Source: Porogramme epimiltina
Taxonomy: Eukaryota; Basidiomycota; Agaricomycetes; Polyporales; Polyporaceae
Direction of reading: 5' to 3'
NCBI GenBank assembly: GCA_900155495.1
Contig: FTLJ01000545.1
Span: 21,528 to 85,527 of the forward strand
Length of the DNA stretch: 64,000 nucleotides
The translations under genes were made by a program, and so were the position numbers. The notes under the pieces were generated by a model, which saw nothing but the letters and a program-made list of their open reading frames with translations, searched no databases and had not been told where the DNA came from. Every line of letters begins with the position of its first letter. Positions within the stretch are counted from its first letter, which is position 1. Shown piece by piece: positions 49,913 to 61,829 of this stretch.

Positions 49913-52847
49913 TCCGCCAGCCGTCCGTCCGTCCAATGCGGCAGCGTGGCGCGGCGACACATATTGAACATCGCCGCCCTGGCGCCCGTCGCCCGTCGCT
50001 CTCGCTCTCGCGGCGGAGTCCGGATGCGCGCGCCCCCTATGCCATCCCCCCCGACTTCCTTCTCCTCCACGAAGGGCTTCTCCTTCTCCCCCTTCTTCGC
50101 CCAGCAGCCAGTAGCCAGTCGCATCGCGCGCCACCGCAGGGCGGGTGATGGCACGCGTCGCATCGTCGCATCGACGCGCATTCACTCAAGCTCAGGCGCG
50201 GCGCCCCGCACACACGCACACGCTGCTGGACGAGCACCCCAGCAGCTCTCGTGGCGTCCCCGCGCACGCTTCCCGAGGCGAGAAGCGGGATACAGGGGCG
50301 CGCGTGGGGTCTGTGTTCCCCAGCCCCCGTACTCGTACCCCATACGAAGCACCTCGCGCCACCGCGGTCAAACAAACTGTGCGAACGCACCTCCAAGCAC
50401 CCCAACCCGAATCGGACATCGGACATCGGGCATCGGGGGGCGTCGACAGAGGCCCGTCGAGAACGCGCCCCTCCCGGCGAGGAGTACGTATAGCTGCATG
50501 ATATCTGTTTTCCCCGGACGCCCGCCGACGCCCGCCCCTACATTCAGTCTGCGCCCCCAACGGCCCTGGCGCCGGCGGGAGGCGGTCTGGGTGCAGCGTG
50601 CGCGCGAGCGAGGCCTGCCTGGAGCTCGCGCGCAAGGTTACGGTTGCATGGCGCGCGGATGGTGGGGGTGCGCCACCCCCGCACTGCTGCTGCTGCTACT
50701 ATTGCTGTGTTGGCACTAGCACGAACACTGGCGTGGCGTGGGCGAGTGCGGGGAAGTGCGGGGTGCGGGGTACGAGGGCTCTCGTTACTCGGAGTACACA
50801 CGCCTCATCTCGGGCACCGGGCGCCCGAGCGGGGGCGGGAGCGAGGGGCTGTAGCCTGGGAGGCGGGGCGAAGACGCACGCATGGCGCTGTCGCGTGCCA
50901 CCCCGTCGCAGATGCACGGATGGGTGGGTGAGAGGAAGGGCCCTGGCTGTGGCCATGCATCTCCGATGGCCCACCTCCTCGTCCTCTTCGTCCGCTCTGG
51001 CTCCGTGCGTCCCCGACGCCTGCCCGCGCACGCCTGTCTGCTAATCTCGAACGCTAACTGCCCGCCGCCCCTCTCTCTTTCTCTCACAGATCGTCTTTTA
51101 CGCCCCGCAGCGCGTTTCGGGCCCCGCGCGCTCCTGTCGCGACGACACATGACCGCGCGCATTGAATGTCGTGGAAGAAGGAGCCCGGGCGACCGCCCCC
51201 CACCCCTAGGCTCAGCCCCATCGCCTGCGCACGTCTCCCCCCCCTGCGCGTCCGTGCATCATCACCATTTAGCACGCCGGGCGATCGGTGGTGCTGTGCG
51301 CAATCTATCTTCTATCCTCCAAGATGCAATCTCATTAACGCGAGTCTATTCTCTCCCTACAGCAGCGGATGGTGACGGCGACCGGTACCTGCGCGCACCA
51401 TCCCGCGCAGCCCCCTCCACCCACGGCCGCCCGGCCGGTCGCCCACCCCCTCTCTCCAACTAAATCGCAGCGCGTTCTCCCGCGCGCCCGCCCTTCTCCC
51501 GTGGTCACTGGGCCCGCCGCTCGCGCGCTGGTGCAACACGATCCGGGGGATGCCAACACGTCCTGAAACCCCGGACGCTGCGCCCCCGCGCGTGGGGGGC
51601 GCCGTGGCGCGGCAGCGGGCGACATACAGAGCCCGCGCCGCGCAACCAGCGCACCGCGCGCAGGGGGCAGGGGCTTCCGAGAGCTAGTGCGGCGGGCCCA
51701 CATCCAGACATCGCAGGCTGAGAAGGCGGACAGACGTCCGTGGTGTCCGGCGTCCCGGGCGTCGAGCGGTGTACGTTGGATGTTGTGGTCTGACGGCCTG
51801 AGCGCGCCGAGCGGTGTGGGCCGGTGCATGCGTCGCGGGTGGGGACACCCGGGCGTGGGTGGGTGGGCCCATCCAGGAACGCCACCGCCTGAGTGGGGGG
51901 GCTGGTGTCATTCCATTCAATGCCATGTCGTCCGTCGACGCATTTGCGGACGCCTACGTCCGTCGGCACCCACTGCACCCGGCGCGGCCACATGCCAGCT
52001 ACCCCCTTTTCGCTTTCGCTTTCTTTGGACGTGCGCGCCGGCCGCCGCGCAGAGGGTCCCGGCCCCGGGCACGCCATGCCAGGACTCGACGTCGACATCA
52101 ACGCCGGCGCGCACAACGGCATGGGCGAGGTCTGGGCTGCGAGGTCGGGAGGCGCGACTTGGCGTGCTGCTAGCGGGGAGTCCGAGAGGGGCTGGCCCGG
52201 GCCGCGCGGGGGTAGGGCCACACACGGAACGGAAGAAGGAAGGTCTTCCCCCACTCCTTTCCTTTCCTTCCTTCCTTTACTTCCTTCCGAGCTAGGAGGG
52301 AAGGCGCGGGCGCGGGGACGCATTCTTCTTGGGATGCCCCCCACCGCCCGGCCACGATCGCGATTCCCCGGACTCGATGGGCGCGGGGGCGCGGGGGAGA
52401 GAGAGCGCCGGTCAGGGCTCGCTCTCGCTCGCGCCTTGCCTTTCTGGACGGCGGCGCGAAGCAAACCTTCGTGCGCGCGGCGGCCGACGTGACGCACTCC
52501 AGATGCGGGAGAAGCACGATACCGGCCCTCGAGGCAGCACCACCGCCCGCAACAGCAGCAGCAGCAGGGAGAAGCAGCGGCCGCGGCACCATTGGCAGGA
52601 GGCAGCAGCAATAGGAGCAATAGATTGAACAGCGGATCCGAACCGTCGCTCGCTCGCTCGCTCTCGCCCGGCGATATGCGCCCCCGCCATCCCCATCAGT
52701 GTCGTACGTACGTGCGACCTGATTCACCCCCTCGCCCTGCTCATTGGGTCTGGGTTACAACTCCAGCCAGACGCCGTCAATGTCGAGCAGCTGCTGCAGT
52801 CACCAGCACCAGCACCAGGAGCGTGGGGCTGATGCTGCTGGGATAGC

Positions 52848-52875
52848 TTATCCCTGCCTTCCCCAGACTTATCCC
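52848..52875 (-). promoter_or_regulatory. Near copies of the GGGATAA word
   Basis: On the minus strand 52875-52864 reads GGGATAAGTCTG (11 of 12 counted loosely; the last TCCC arm is degraded). A second GGGATAA at 52854-52848 lies beside it. Confidence 0.3.
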
Positions 52876-55800
52876 TGATCCGCGCACGCGCGGGGGTGGG
52901 GGTGGCTATAGGCGTCTTCGCCACCCCCCCCTCACGCGATCGCGATCCGTCGCCGCCCGCGTCCAGTGGAAACGAACCCGCAACTGCAGCAGCCAGTAGC
53001 CACGCCCGGGTGCGCGGTTTGCGGACCAATACGGTGCGCGCGTCCGCCGCCGCACGCCCGGCCGCTGGGCTCCGCCACCGCCCGCCGCCCGTCGTCCGTG
53101 CCCCGTCCGCACCCGCGCGCCCGTCTGCCCGTCTGCCCGCCCTACGCCCGTCCCACCCGTCTTCTCCAACAATGGCGGGGAACGCGGCAGCGCGAAGAGC
53201 GCGAAAAGAAGGCCGGCGGGGAGCTCGTGCGGCGCTGCCATCCGCGTCCCTGCCCCCCCTGCCCCCCTGCTCGCCCCTGCTGGAGAACCCGGCGGGCGCG
53301 CAGGGGAGAAGGTTTCGTGCGCCGCGCGCGGGCGCGGGGACGCGGAGATCGAATGGGCGTCGCCCGAAGGCTCAGCGGCCCCTCGGCCGCGCCCGGCACC
53401 CGGACGAGCGGAGGGGGGCACGTCCGTCTATGGTATGTTAGTTGCTTGCCGACCGCCCACGCGCGATCGCGGCGGCGGCGGTAGTGGTGGGGCATGGGGC
53501 ATGGGGGACGTGTGCGTGTGTGTCGTATCGCGCTCCTCCCCCCAGGCCACCGTGGCTATCGCCAGTGCCCTCACCCTCGCCGTCTCCCTCCCCCTTCTTT
53601 TCTTGGGACCCTTCTCTGACGTGTCGTGCGGGCCTGCGGTGGTTGGAGCGCGGCGAGGGCGGTCGTTCCAGAATAGCGAGCCGCCTGGCTTATCCGCCGC
53701 GCGGGCAGGCCCGTAGCCACCCTGCGCCGTCTGGCTGGTGGGGCGGGCGGACGCGGCTGCAGACCGCTGACGTCGTCGTTCTGCAGCGGCCCAGCTGCCC
53801 CATACGCATTCGGGTGCGCTCGCGAAGGAGCGAGTGGTGACGCAGGGCCCATCGCGCGCGCGCGCGTGCGTGGGGCCGTTCGTCGTCGTCGTTACGGCAC
53901 GCCCTTGACCGACGCCACCGGGGGCGCAGCGCGCATCTGGGCGATGGCCGAGCGGCGCGCTGCTCCCCGGCGCGATCGCGCTGCCTCCTGGTGCTCACCT
54001 GGTGGCCCGCGTTCTGATCCTGATCGCTTTGTGCACTGTAGACCGAAGGAAGGGGGGAGGGGGGGCGCACGTCCGCGCGTCGAGGCACGTCGTACCACTC
54101 TGCAGCAGATGAGCTGAGGGGGGACGATGCTGCTCGGGAGTCTATGCGCTGTATCAAAGCTTACGGTAGACACTCGAAGCCCGAACCTGCACGCACGTCC
54201 GTTCGACGCTCAGCGCTCAGCGGGCGCTCCCGACGTTCGACGTTCGAAGCTGCACGTCGGACGTACCACGTTCGCGTTCGACATCCCACGGCGGCGTCCG
54301 CCGCACAACGCTCGCCCCACCCAGCGTGCAGCGTGTACGCCCACCCGCCCTGGGGCCTGACGCCGGCCATCAAAGGCTCGCGCGCACGTCGGCGGGCGCT
54401 GTGCGGGGCGCGCCGCGGTGCTAGGGCTGGCGCATGGCGCAGGCGCAGACGCGGCCGGGCCCACCCTTGCCCATGTGCTCCTGCCACCGCGCGACGTCGA
54501 GCTCGGGCGGGCCCGCGACAAGGGCGTGGTCACCTGAGGCGCGCCGGACACCGAGGTGCGTTCTGTTTTTGTTCCTGTGCTGTTGCGAGGTCGGAGCGGC
54601 GGGGGGCGAGGTCGCGGTGGACGCTGTTGTCCGGAGCGGACCGTCTGGCGTGTGGGCGCAGCGGGTGCGTGCGTCGCGCCACAGCTACAGTATGTATTTC
54701 GCTGCGCCGGCATTGGGGGTGCCGAGGGTTAGAGTTGCGCGTGGGCTGGCTGGAGGCGTCTCGTTCGACTTGAGGCCTTTTCGCCGGCGCCGTATGATAG
54801 GTATCTGTGATTGCAACATATGTCAGGCTCGGAATACATGCCACAGATACCGGGGAGGGCGACCGCGAGGCGCGGTGCGGGCATCTGCCAGTTGCGCGCG
54901 CATTGCCCGGGGAAGGCACGAACGAACGGACGAACGACGTCCGCGGGCGGCTCTGAGATGTCTAGGTTCGCCGTCCCGGGTGTCGCTTCCCTCTGTGATA
55001 GTTGTTGTTGACACGTCCCCCCCCCTCCATCCCCGCCGCCACCCAGGCACATCGAGGGCCAGCCCCAGAGGCCTCCGGCGTCCTCGACGCAGGCTCGGTC
55101 AGCGGAAGGCGGGCCACGCGGCACGCGGCGCGCGTCCGACGCCCAACAGCAATAGCAACGGCAACATCCAAACATTCAACGTTCAACGTTAATGGCACTG
55201 CGCCGCGGCGCGTCCGAGCCGGCTTCGCCCCACCCCCACGCGTGCCCCCGCTCTCGCCCCTCCCCGCGCGAGAAGCCGGGACGGAGAAGGGGAGGGGGCG
55301 AAGGGGGCGAGGCGAAGGCTCCGCGGCGCGTCCGGTCCCTGGACGCGCACGCGCGCCTGGGGCGACAAGCTCGCGGTTCGCGCATCCAATCGCCGTGCCC
55401 GCACGCCCCCAGGCCGCGGGCCTCCGACCTCAAGCTTCAGGCTTCAGGCTCACGTTCCGTCCTGCTGCAATTCTCGACAGTTGGCGACCGCCAGCAGGTG
55501 ACGCAGCGTGATCGAGAGCAGCGCGGCGCGCCTCCTCCACAGCGAGGCACCAGGGCCGGGTGCCCAGCTCCGCCCCGCATGCGTGCGCGCGCGCGAACCC
55601 GGACGGACATTGCATCCTCGCCGTCGCCGTCGACGTCCGACGTCCACGAAGCCCCCCCGCGGCCACCCTCACCCCTCCCCCGCGCGTCAGCCCCCCAACC
55701 CCCCGTGCGCCGGGCCGCGCGCGCGACGCCTATCCGACAGCGCGCGACGCGTCCCCCATACAGACCGCGCAGCGCCCGCACCGTCTCGTGGCCCCGCGCA

Positions 55801-56166
55801 GCCAATCACCGGCCCTTCGCAAGCCCTCCCGTCCCGTCTTTCGTGCGCGCACGCCTGGCTATAGGAGCACACGCGCTGCACGCGACGCGCACACAGGGGG
55901 CGGCCGCCTGCAATGCGATTGGCCCCGCGGATATGTCGGGGGTGGATGGCGCACCAATGGGAAGGTGCGCACGGCCGCCCCCCACCCCCTCTCTCTTTCT
56001 CGCGCGCGCGAACGCTCGGGCGCGCGGGCGACAATGCCGGGCGGAGAGCGTGGGTCGGCGTGGGCGTGCGGCGGGAAGGGGGCGAGCGCGAGCCGGGTCG
56101 TCGTGTGCGTGGGCGTGGGCACGGAAGGGGGGCATCGACGAGGCTATCTGGATCCCTGTGGGCTTC

Positions 56167-56178
56167 GGGATAAGTCCC
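56167..56178 (+). promoter_or_regulatory. GGGATAAGTCCC, copy 4
   Basis: Exact copy near the right end of the GC-rich block. Confidence 0.35.
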
Positions 56179-57890
56179 GTTACGGACGCGTCGCGCGCGA
56201 CGGCTAGCTAACCCGACCTAACATCCCCTATCGGATATCCCGCAGCGCGAGCGCGGGGCGGCCTCGCACCCGGACGAGGAAGAACGAGCAGCGTCGGGAT
56301 TTCCGGAGGGCGCAGCCGTCGAGGCGAACGGCCGGCGCACGCGCATGCGGCCCCCAACAGACTTCGCCTTCGCGGGTAGGGGGCGGGCGGTGCGATGCCC
56401 CCTTCCCTGTGCGGGAAGTGCGCGCGGGCTCGGGCGGCGACGCGCTCTCGCCCCGCGCGCACGCGCTTGGCGGGCGGGCGAACGCAGCGTCGGGGCAAGC
56501 AGCCCTGCGAAGGCGCGACTGCTCCTCCGGGGCGCCAACCGTCGCCAACGCCAACAGGAAGGAAGGAAGAAGCCGCGATCGCCCCCTAGGCCTTACTCAA
56601 CGCATCGTCGGGCTTCCTCCCCCGCTTGGTAAGTGCGATCGCGGGGCGGCTCGGCCGGGGAGCGCTGACGCGAGCGAGCGGCGTGCCCACAGACACGCCA
56701 CACACGCACGCGTACGTATGTCGCCGGCGCCTCGTCCCGGGCTGAGCGCGCGCGGGGTGAGCAAACGCTGCCTTGTTCGCAGCAAGGTCCTACACCACCT
56801 CGACACACGAAAGCCCACGCGCGGCGAATCAGCGCACGGCCGATCGGAGGAAGCCTTCGTGGCGCGCCTCGCTGTTGTATATGCGCGTTACGCAAACGCA
56901 GGCCGCCGTGCAGATGCGCAGGCGTCGGCGTCGGCGGGGCGCAGGTCCCCTTCTTCTTCGGGTGCGTGTACCGTTTCGCTCGTCGCTGCGGCATGCAGGA
57001 GCCTGTAGGACGCGGGCGGCTGGGCGAGGGGGGAGGTGGCCAATCGCGGCCGCGCGGGGATCGGGCCTGAAGTCAGAAGGGCCCGCCTGGGACGCGACGT
57101 GCGCCTTCGCGCGTATCTTTTTTTCTCTGTTCTTCCTTTGCGCGCGCGAGATGCTCGTCGCTGGTGCATATTTGGACGGGGGTGCGACGTGCAATCTGCG
57201 GGCGCTGGCGCTCTCTGCGCACATACCCGCGCAGGTAGGGTCCATTATCGCGGTGTACGTGAAGGTCACGTACAGGGCACGACGAGGGACGCGGGAGGGG
57301 TCAGCGATTGGATTGGCTGGCTCGTAGAGAGACTGTAGAGTTAGCGTTCAATGTTCAGTTTTCAGCCTTCACGCTACTTACTCTGGAGGGCACAAGGGGA
57401 CGAACGGGGAGAACGCGGACGCTTCGGACGCCGGGACGCGGACCGCGGAGCGTATTGGGGCGCGAGCTCGGGCATTGGACGACGACCAAGGCCCGAGGGT
57501 GATGCATGATGGGCGAAGGTACGCGGGGCGTGCGCGCGAGGCTGAGCTCGCCCGCGACTGGCCACGTCGATTAGGCTCTGCCCGACGAGGTGAGCGGGTG
57601 GGTGCGGCCGGGCGCAATGCGGGTGGCCGCGCGCGACGCCGGACAGGTCGAGGGTGCTGATCGCGGGGGGTGCGGCGTCGGGAGCGAGGGCCGCGTGCCG
57701 GGAGGGGAGGCACGCGCTGCAAAGATAGGTCGCCGCCGCGGGGCTGTCGCGCGAGGGCGGGTTCTGGGGGCGAAGCGAGCGGTGGGACGGGGACACGGCG
57801 GGGGCGCCCGGGCCCGTGACAAAGGCGCGCGCGAAGGGCGGGGTTCGGGACTTCCGGCACGCCCTTCCTGTTCTCTCCCATCCTAAAGCT

Positions 57891-59816
57891 AAAGGTGAAA
57901 TAGTCTCCTGGGTGGTGGGTGGGATACCCTGAACGGGCGGGGCCATGACGTAGGTCCTCGATCGTCGCGCGCGGAGATGGCATGTCCTAGGCGACCGACG
58001 AGGTCGGCAGGATCGGGCCACGGCGTAAAGGGATGCGCCGGGGAGGTGAATGAGAATTGTGTCATCGTAACTCGCCATACAAGTACATCGGACGTCGGTT
58101 CTGGGACGCGAAGAAGTACTCTGAGCATCGATGCAACCCAAAACGGCACCGTCACTGCGTGCTTCTTCACATACAGCTTGTCGGACAGGTTCTGTGCGAA
58201 CCCACACATCTTCAAAGTAGCTGCACCTATGACGCAATGAGCGACTCGAATTCACGAACGGAGAAGCGAGGCACGGACGGTTCCACGAACCCGATGTCGA
58301 GGAGATCGCCCCGCCGGTGACGTAGGCGTCGTACGGGGTGTCCACGGACGTGTGCCCGTCGTTCTCGAGGTCTTCGTTCATTTAGAGCATTGACGCCTCA
58401 TACACGAGTCCCGACACGAGGAGCATGTGTCCTGGCGGCCGCGCCGTCTTCGAGCCGGTGCGGGAGACGACGAAGCTGCTCTCTACCACGTCCGCTATGG
58501 GACCCGCCGCGGCCTCGATGGCTATTGCACCTGCGCGAGTTGGACAGTCAGAGTGCACGGTCAGGTTCAGAGTGGACGCACATCACCTCTATGACTTCTG
58601 TGTGCGATTAAGTGGTTTCGTCAAAAATTTGCAGGCGGACCTTGGTCGTGTTATCCATGTTTGCACTTGACCCAAGAGTGATGGTTCTTTCCGTCCGGCT
58701 GCTCACCTTTCGCGCAAACTGTCACCAGACTGTCACCAAACCGTCGCATCTTGAGACATCAAATAATGCTACAAGCCATAGCGCGAAAGGAGAGCGCACC
58801 TAGGATCTCGTTAGCTACTCAGTTGTAGCCAAGACGCGTCTCGTCTTTCACGGGTCTACTTGGTGGATGGCGGCGGCGACCTGGAAGTGGTCCTGCAGCC
58901 CGCCCAGAGACGGGGTCGGTCGTGATGATAAGCGACTGGCCGCAACTGCCTTTGCGAAATGTTCAGAGAACTAGAAACTTGGACGCGCAAGTTAGTATGA
59001 GGTGTAACGGAGACAGGGGCGGGTCTTGACCTCCTCGTTGGAGGGTAAGGATTTTGCATCACAGGTCCTTACTGAGTGCGGCAGCGACGTACGCAGGGGC
59101 GCAGAAGCTGCTCCTGATGACAATATCGATGCTGAATCCTCCGTGATCGAGAATGCTCGCCCGCGTCGCGTCGTCGACAAAATAGTGCTTCGCAATGATG
59201 TCTGCCGGTATTGGGCAAGGCTTTAATATCTGCTGGGTTCTTAGCGATCCCCAAGCCCATCGGGTATCGGTCGAGCCTGAGAACACAGTAAAGAGCCTAG
59301 ATGCAAACGAAGTAGTGATCCAGGCTCACAAGATCAGGAACGGAGACTTCACATTGCTGATGACGGTCACAAACTTATTAGTATTGAGAGGGATGCGACA
59401 TTCAGGCAACTCACAGAACTAACGAAGGAGCCAGGTCCTAGCATTGTCACGGGAGTGATGGAAGGGTGTCTACGTCCTACAGGACAAAGTTCCGACAATC
59501 TCTAAAAGCGACGTCACGACTTCATAGCGCTGGGGTCTTCGCTGGAAGCCATTCTATGAACTTGCTGCAGCCTCCCGGATCTGCCAGTGTGGGGCCTATC
59601 AGAACTTGCAGTTCCGACCTGAGGAGTTCAACAGACATAGGCCTTCCGAACCCCCGCCCCCCCCCTGCATAATGCACAGCGCGAAGTGCACGGACAACGG
59701 GGTGCAATGAGATACCGATGGCGTCAGAGGGTCCGCACATTGATGTAGACCGTCGAAGAGCTTGAATGCCAGTCCTCCACCGATCCCGTATATATTCCTG
59801 ATGAGACAACATATTC
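57891..59816 (-). pseudogene. Fragments of broken protein-coding sequence, family unknown
   Basis: Base composition returns to gene-like here. On the minus strand several stretches read as normal protein in different frames without a connectable intron chain. Examples are 59280-59059 (with DDATRASILDHGGFSIDIV), about 58530-58383 (with IADVVESSFVVSRTGS, ending in TAA directly before ATG at 58381) and 59812-59522 (RPMSVELLRSELQVL near its end). Stops and frame changes separate them. I infer a decayed gene or genes. I could not name the family. Confidence 0.35.
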
Positions 59817-61353
59817 TTACACGCCCGTAAACTCTCTCAAGTATTCTGAAGCAAGATTTTCAGGAAACGGATGTGGAAAAGGTGCGCGTAGACGTACCTC
59901 GAGTCAACTCAAATGCTGCGAAAGTGGCTCCCGCTGCGGGGATGCTGGTTATGGTGATTAGCTTCCGACAACCGCCATTGCTTGTCGAACAACTCGGATC
60001 GTCTCTCACCTTCGCAATACTATACAGCCACAGTCAGCGAATCTAGAAAAATGCCAAGTTCAAGGAGGACTTACATGATGGTGTCAGTCCACGGAATAGC
60101 CCAGAACTAAGGGGTAGAAATTAGGAATAGCAATGTCAAATCGCTGCTCAAACTACTTACGCTCCAGACTCAGCGACAATGGCGCGAAGCTCGTGGGCGA
60201 TGTACTGGACAGGCGTGCCCTGAGGTGGTGTCGCTCGTAGCTGTATCCGCGACTTGACCACATCTACCAGCAGATGTAAAAGTCAACAAGGAGTAATGTT
60301 CTACCCACAGGGAACAACTCACCAAGGGGATAGCACGATAGCCAATACGCAATCTTGTGGAATGAACCTGTTTAGATGGAGGGGCCACAGGAAGCAGAGG
60401 TGTTACGTACGCCACCAGTCGATCCGCTCGCGAGAAGGGCCCACACCGGAATCTGAGAGCCGTATTTCTTGCTGAATTTCCGCTTTGAGAACTCAAAGGC
60501 TATACATAAACGTTCAGCGGTCTGCCCTCGAAACGAGTGCGGGAAGGCGCACCGGCGTAGAACCTGAGCGATCGAGAGGACGTGGGTTGGGGACGAATGA
60601 GGCCGAACAGAAGGAATCACTCACCCTGCATATGCCGGGATCTCTCGTGCAACCGTGACCCAGTAGCCCCGCATGATTCCCTTACGGAACCCCCAATCCT
60701 TCCACATCTCACTCACAACGGCACGCAGCCGCTTATCTCCCGGAGACCCGTACTGCCCTTGCATGCGCACCTTAAACATCTCAACTGGACGGCCGTCAGT
60801 ATTCTTTGTCGCCTTCCGACATCGGCTGCAAGCGTACCCGGGCTAGCTAGTATTGCGTTTGCGGCGCCTGCCATGGCACCAGCCGCAGCGATCTCTTTGA
60901 GGGACAGTTGCGGGAAGGGCGAGATGACGCGCTTGGAAACGGCATACGCGGCGAAGAGAAGGGAATTCACGCCCGCAATGCCCACAAGGGGGCTCGCCAT
61001 ACCTGCATTCCGGTATGAGCGTGAATACGGGGCGATAATCACGGAACACACCCTTGTACAGCGCAAAGAAACCCTCCTTCCTCAGTGTCTGCGTGAGGAT
61101 GTCCATGGGACCTTTCTATACTCCACAGTCTAAGTGAGTTGACCACATCAGCTCGGGGTGCATCCACTCACAAACATTTCCTCTACATCATCACCAAGTA
61201 GGTGAGCCACGCCGCGAATGATTAGTGTAAAGCGACTGAACTGGGTGCGGTCTGCGCGCGAGTCTTGATAGTGTCGAGCGGCTGGCCGACAATGACCTGG
61301 GCCGCGCCGCCAACGCTCCCTGCAATGAGCTCATTGATAGTAGAAGCGTCCAT
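59817..61353 (-). CDS. Mitochondrial solute carrier (SLC25 family, carnitine/ornithine-carrier-like)
   Basis: Thirteen exons: 61353-61242, 61182-61172, 61115-61052, 61002-60838, 60784-60625, 60563-60553, 60499-60411, 60353-60323, 60263-60161, 60106-60075, 60019-60010, 59944-59898 and 59845-59817. They add to 864 nt, 287 aa, the usual carrier size. The three repeat signatures are present: PLDTIKTRAQ (25-34), PVEMFKVRMQ (117-126) and PLDVVKSRIQ (213-222). Each follows a Gly-rich odd-numbered helix (AGSVGGAAQ, AGAMAGAAN, ASGSTGGIA), giving six membrane spans in the inner mitochondrial membrane. The substrate cannot be read from sequence alone; the signatures and GxxxG patterns resemble the carnitine/acylcarnitine, ornithine and basic amino acid branch. 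Three exons are only 10-11 nt. It is divergent from the F-box gene. Confidence 0.92.
60010..60019 (-). other. 10-nt micro-exon of the carrier gene
   Basis: TATTGCGAAG between introns 60074-60020 (branch GCTGAC) and 60009-59945 (branch GCTAATC). It gives LLR in GLTPSLLRSIPAAGATF. Confidence 0.75.
60553..60563 (-). other. 11-nt micro-exon of the carrier gene
   Basis: GTTCTACGCCG between introns 60624-60564 and 60552-60500. It encodes FYA in AYAGFYAAFEF. Confidence 0.75.
61172..61182 (-). other. 11-nt micro-exon of the carrier gene
   Basis: AGGAAATGTTT between a 59-nt and a 56-nt intron. It supplies the residues that join TAP to KEMFKGPMD. Confidence 0.75.
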
Positions 61354-61829
61354 GTGGATAGTGTGCGTCGAGGACTCAGAGGACTGGCAGAAACTGGTGG
61401 ATAAATAAGCAATTGGAGGGGGGCGGATGAGGGCGTCCAAGCCATCCTAAGGCTCGTGATCATTGCGCGATTGGTGTTTCGCACGACGCGTCGCGGTCAC
61501 GCCAGATGGCGCACCGGCGCGTTGACGACGCGTCTCTCTCCTCTTCGAAGTACCCCGACGGTCTGGCTGAAACACCATCCTAAGTGATCCTATTGTACCA
61601 TTGTAACTACTCGGTGAGATTGCATCTGCGCATTCAGGCGTCCCCAAAGAAGATGTCCATACCAACTGACCATAGCGCAATTACTGTATAGTGTGACTAG
61701 CCAGGCTTGATGCACTGCTGTCAAGCTTGACGCGGACTGGGCGACCAACTCATACACACGCCGAACTACTTGGTACGATTTTACTTCATGCGGATATACA
61801 AATACTTACCCGTCGCATCCAGCTTCACC
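61354..61829. promoter_or_regulatory. Divergent promoter region, carrier and F-box genes
   Basis: 476 bp between the two start codons. No specific element is assigned. A T-rich stretch lies just upstream of the F-box start. Confidence 0.4.

Larger units (their letters stand above)
41481..57890. other. GC- and CpG-rich gene desert, right block
   Basis: About 16.4 kb of similar character to the left block. In 47341-47400, for example, 51 of 60 bases are G or C and 12 CpG steps occur. Overlapping long ORFs, the largest 649 codons at 49448-47499 on the minus strand, have Arg/Pro/Ala-rich random composition. It contains three exact and one near copy of GGGATAAGTCCC and several microsatellites. 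No gene is supported. Confidence 0.6.

Noticed and set aside
25001..57890. Many CCAAT/ATTGG boxes in the GC-rich blocks
   Set aside because: The number I could see (about 30-40) is about what base composition predicts (near 29), so no enrichment.
25001..57890. Perfect GTAAGT donors in the deserts as a sign of hidden genes
   Set aside because: About six seen versus about four expected by composition; no partner acceptors with coding exons.
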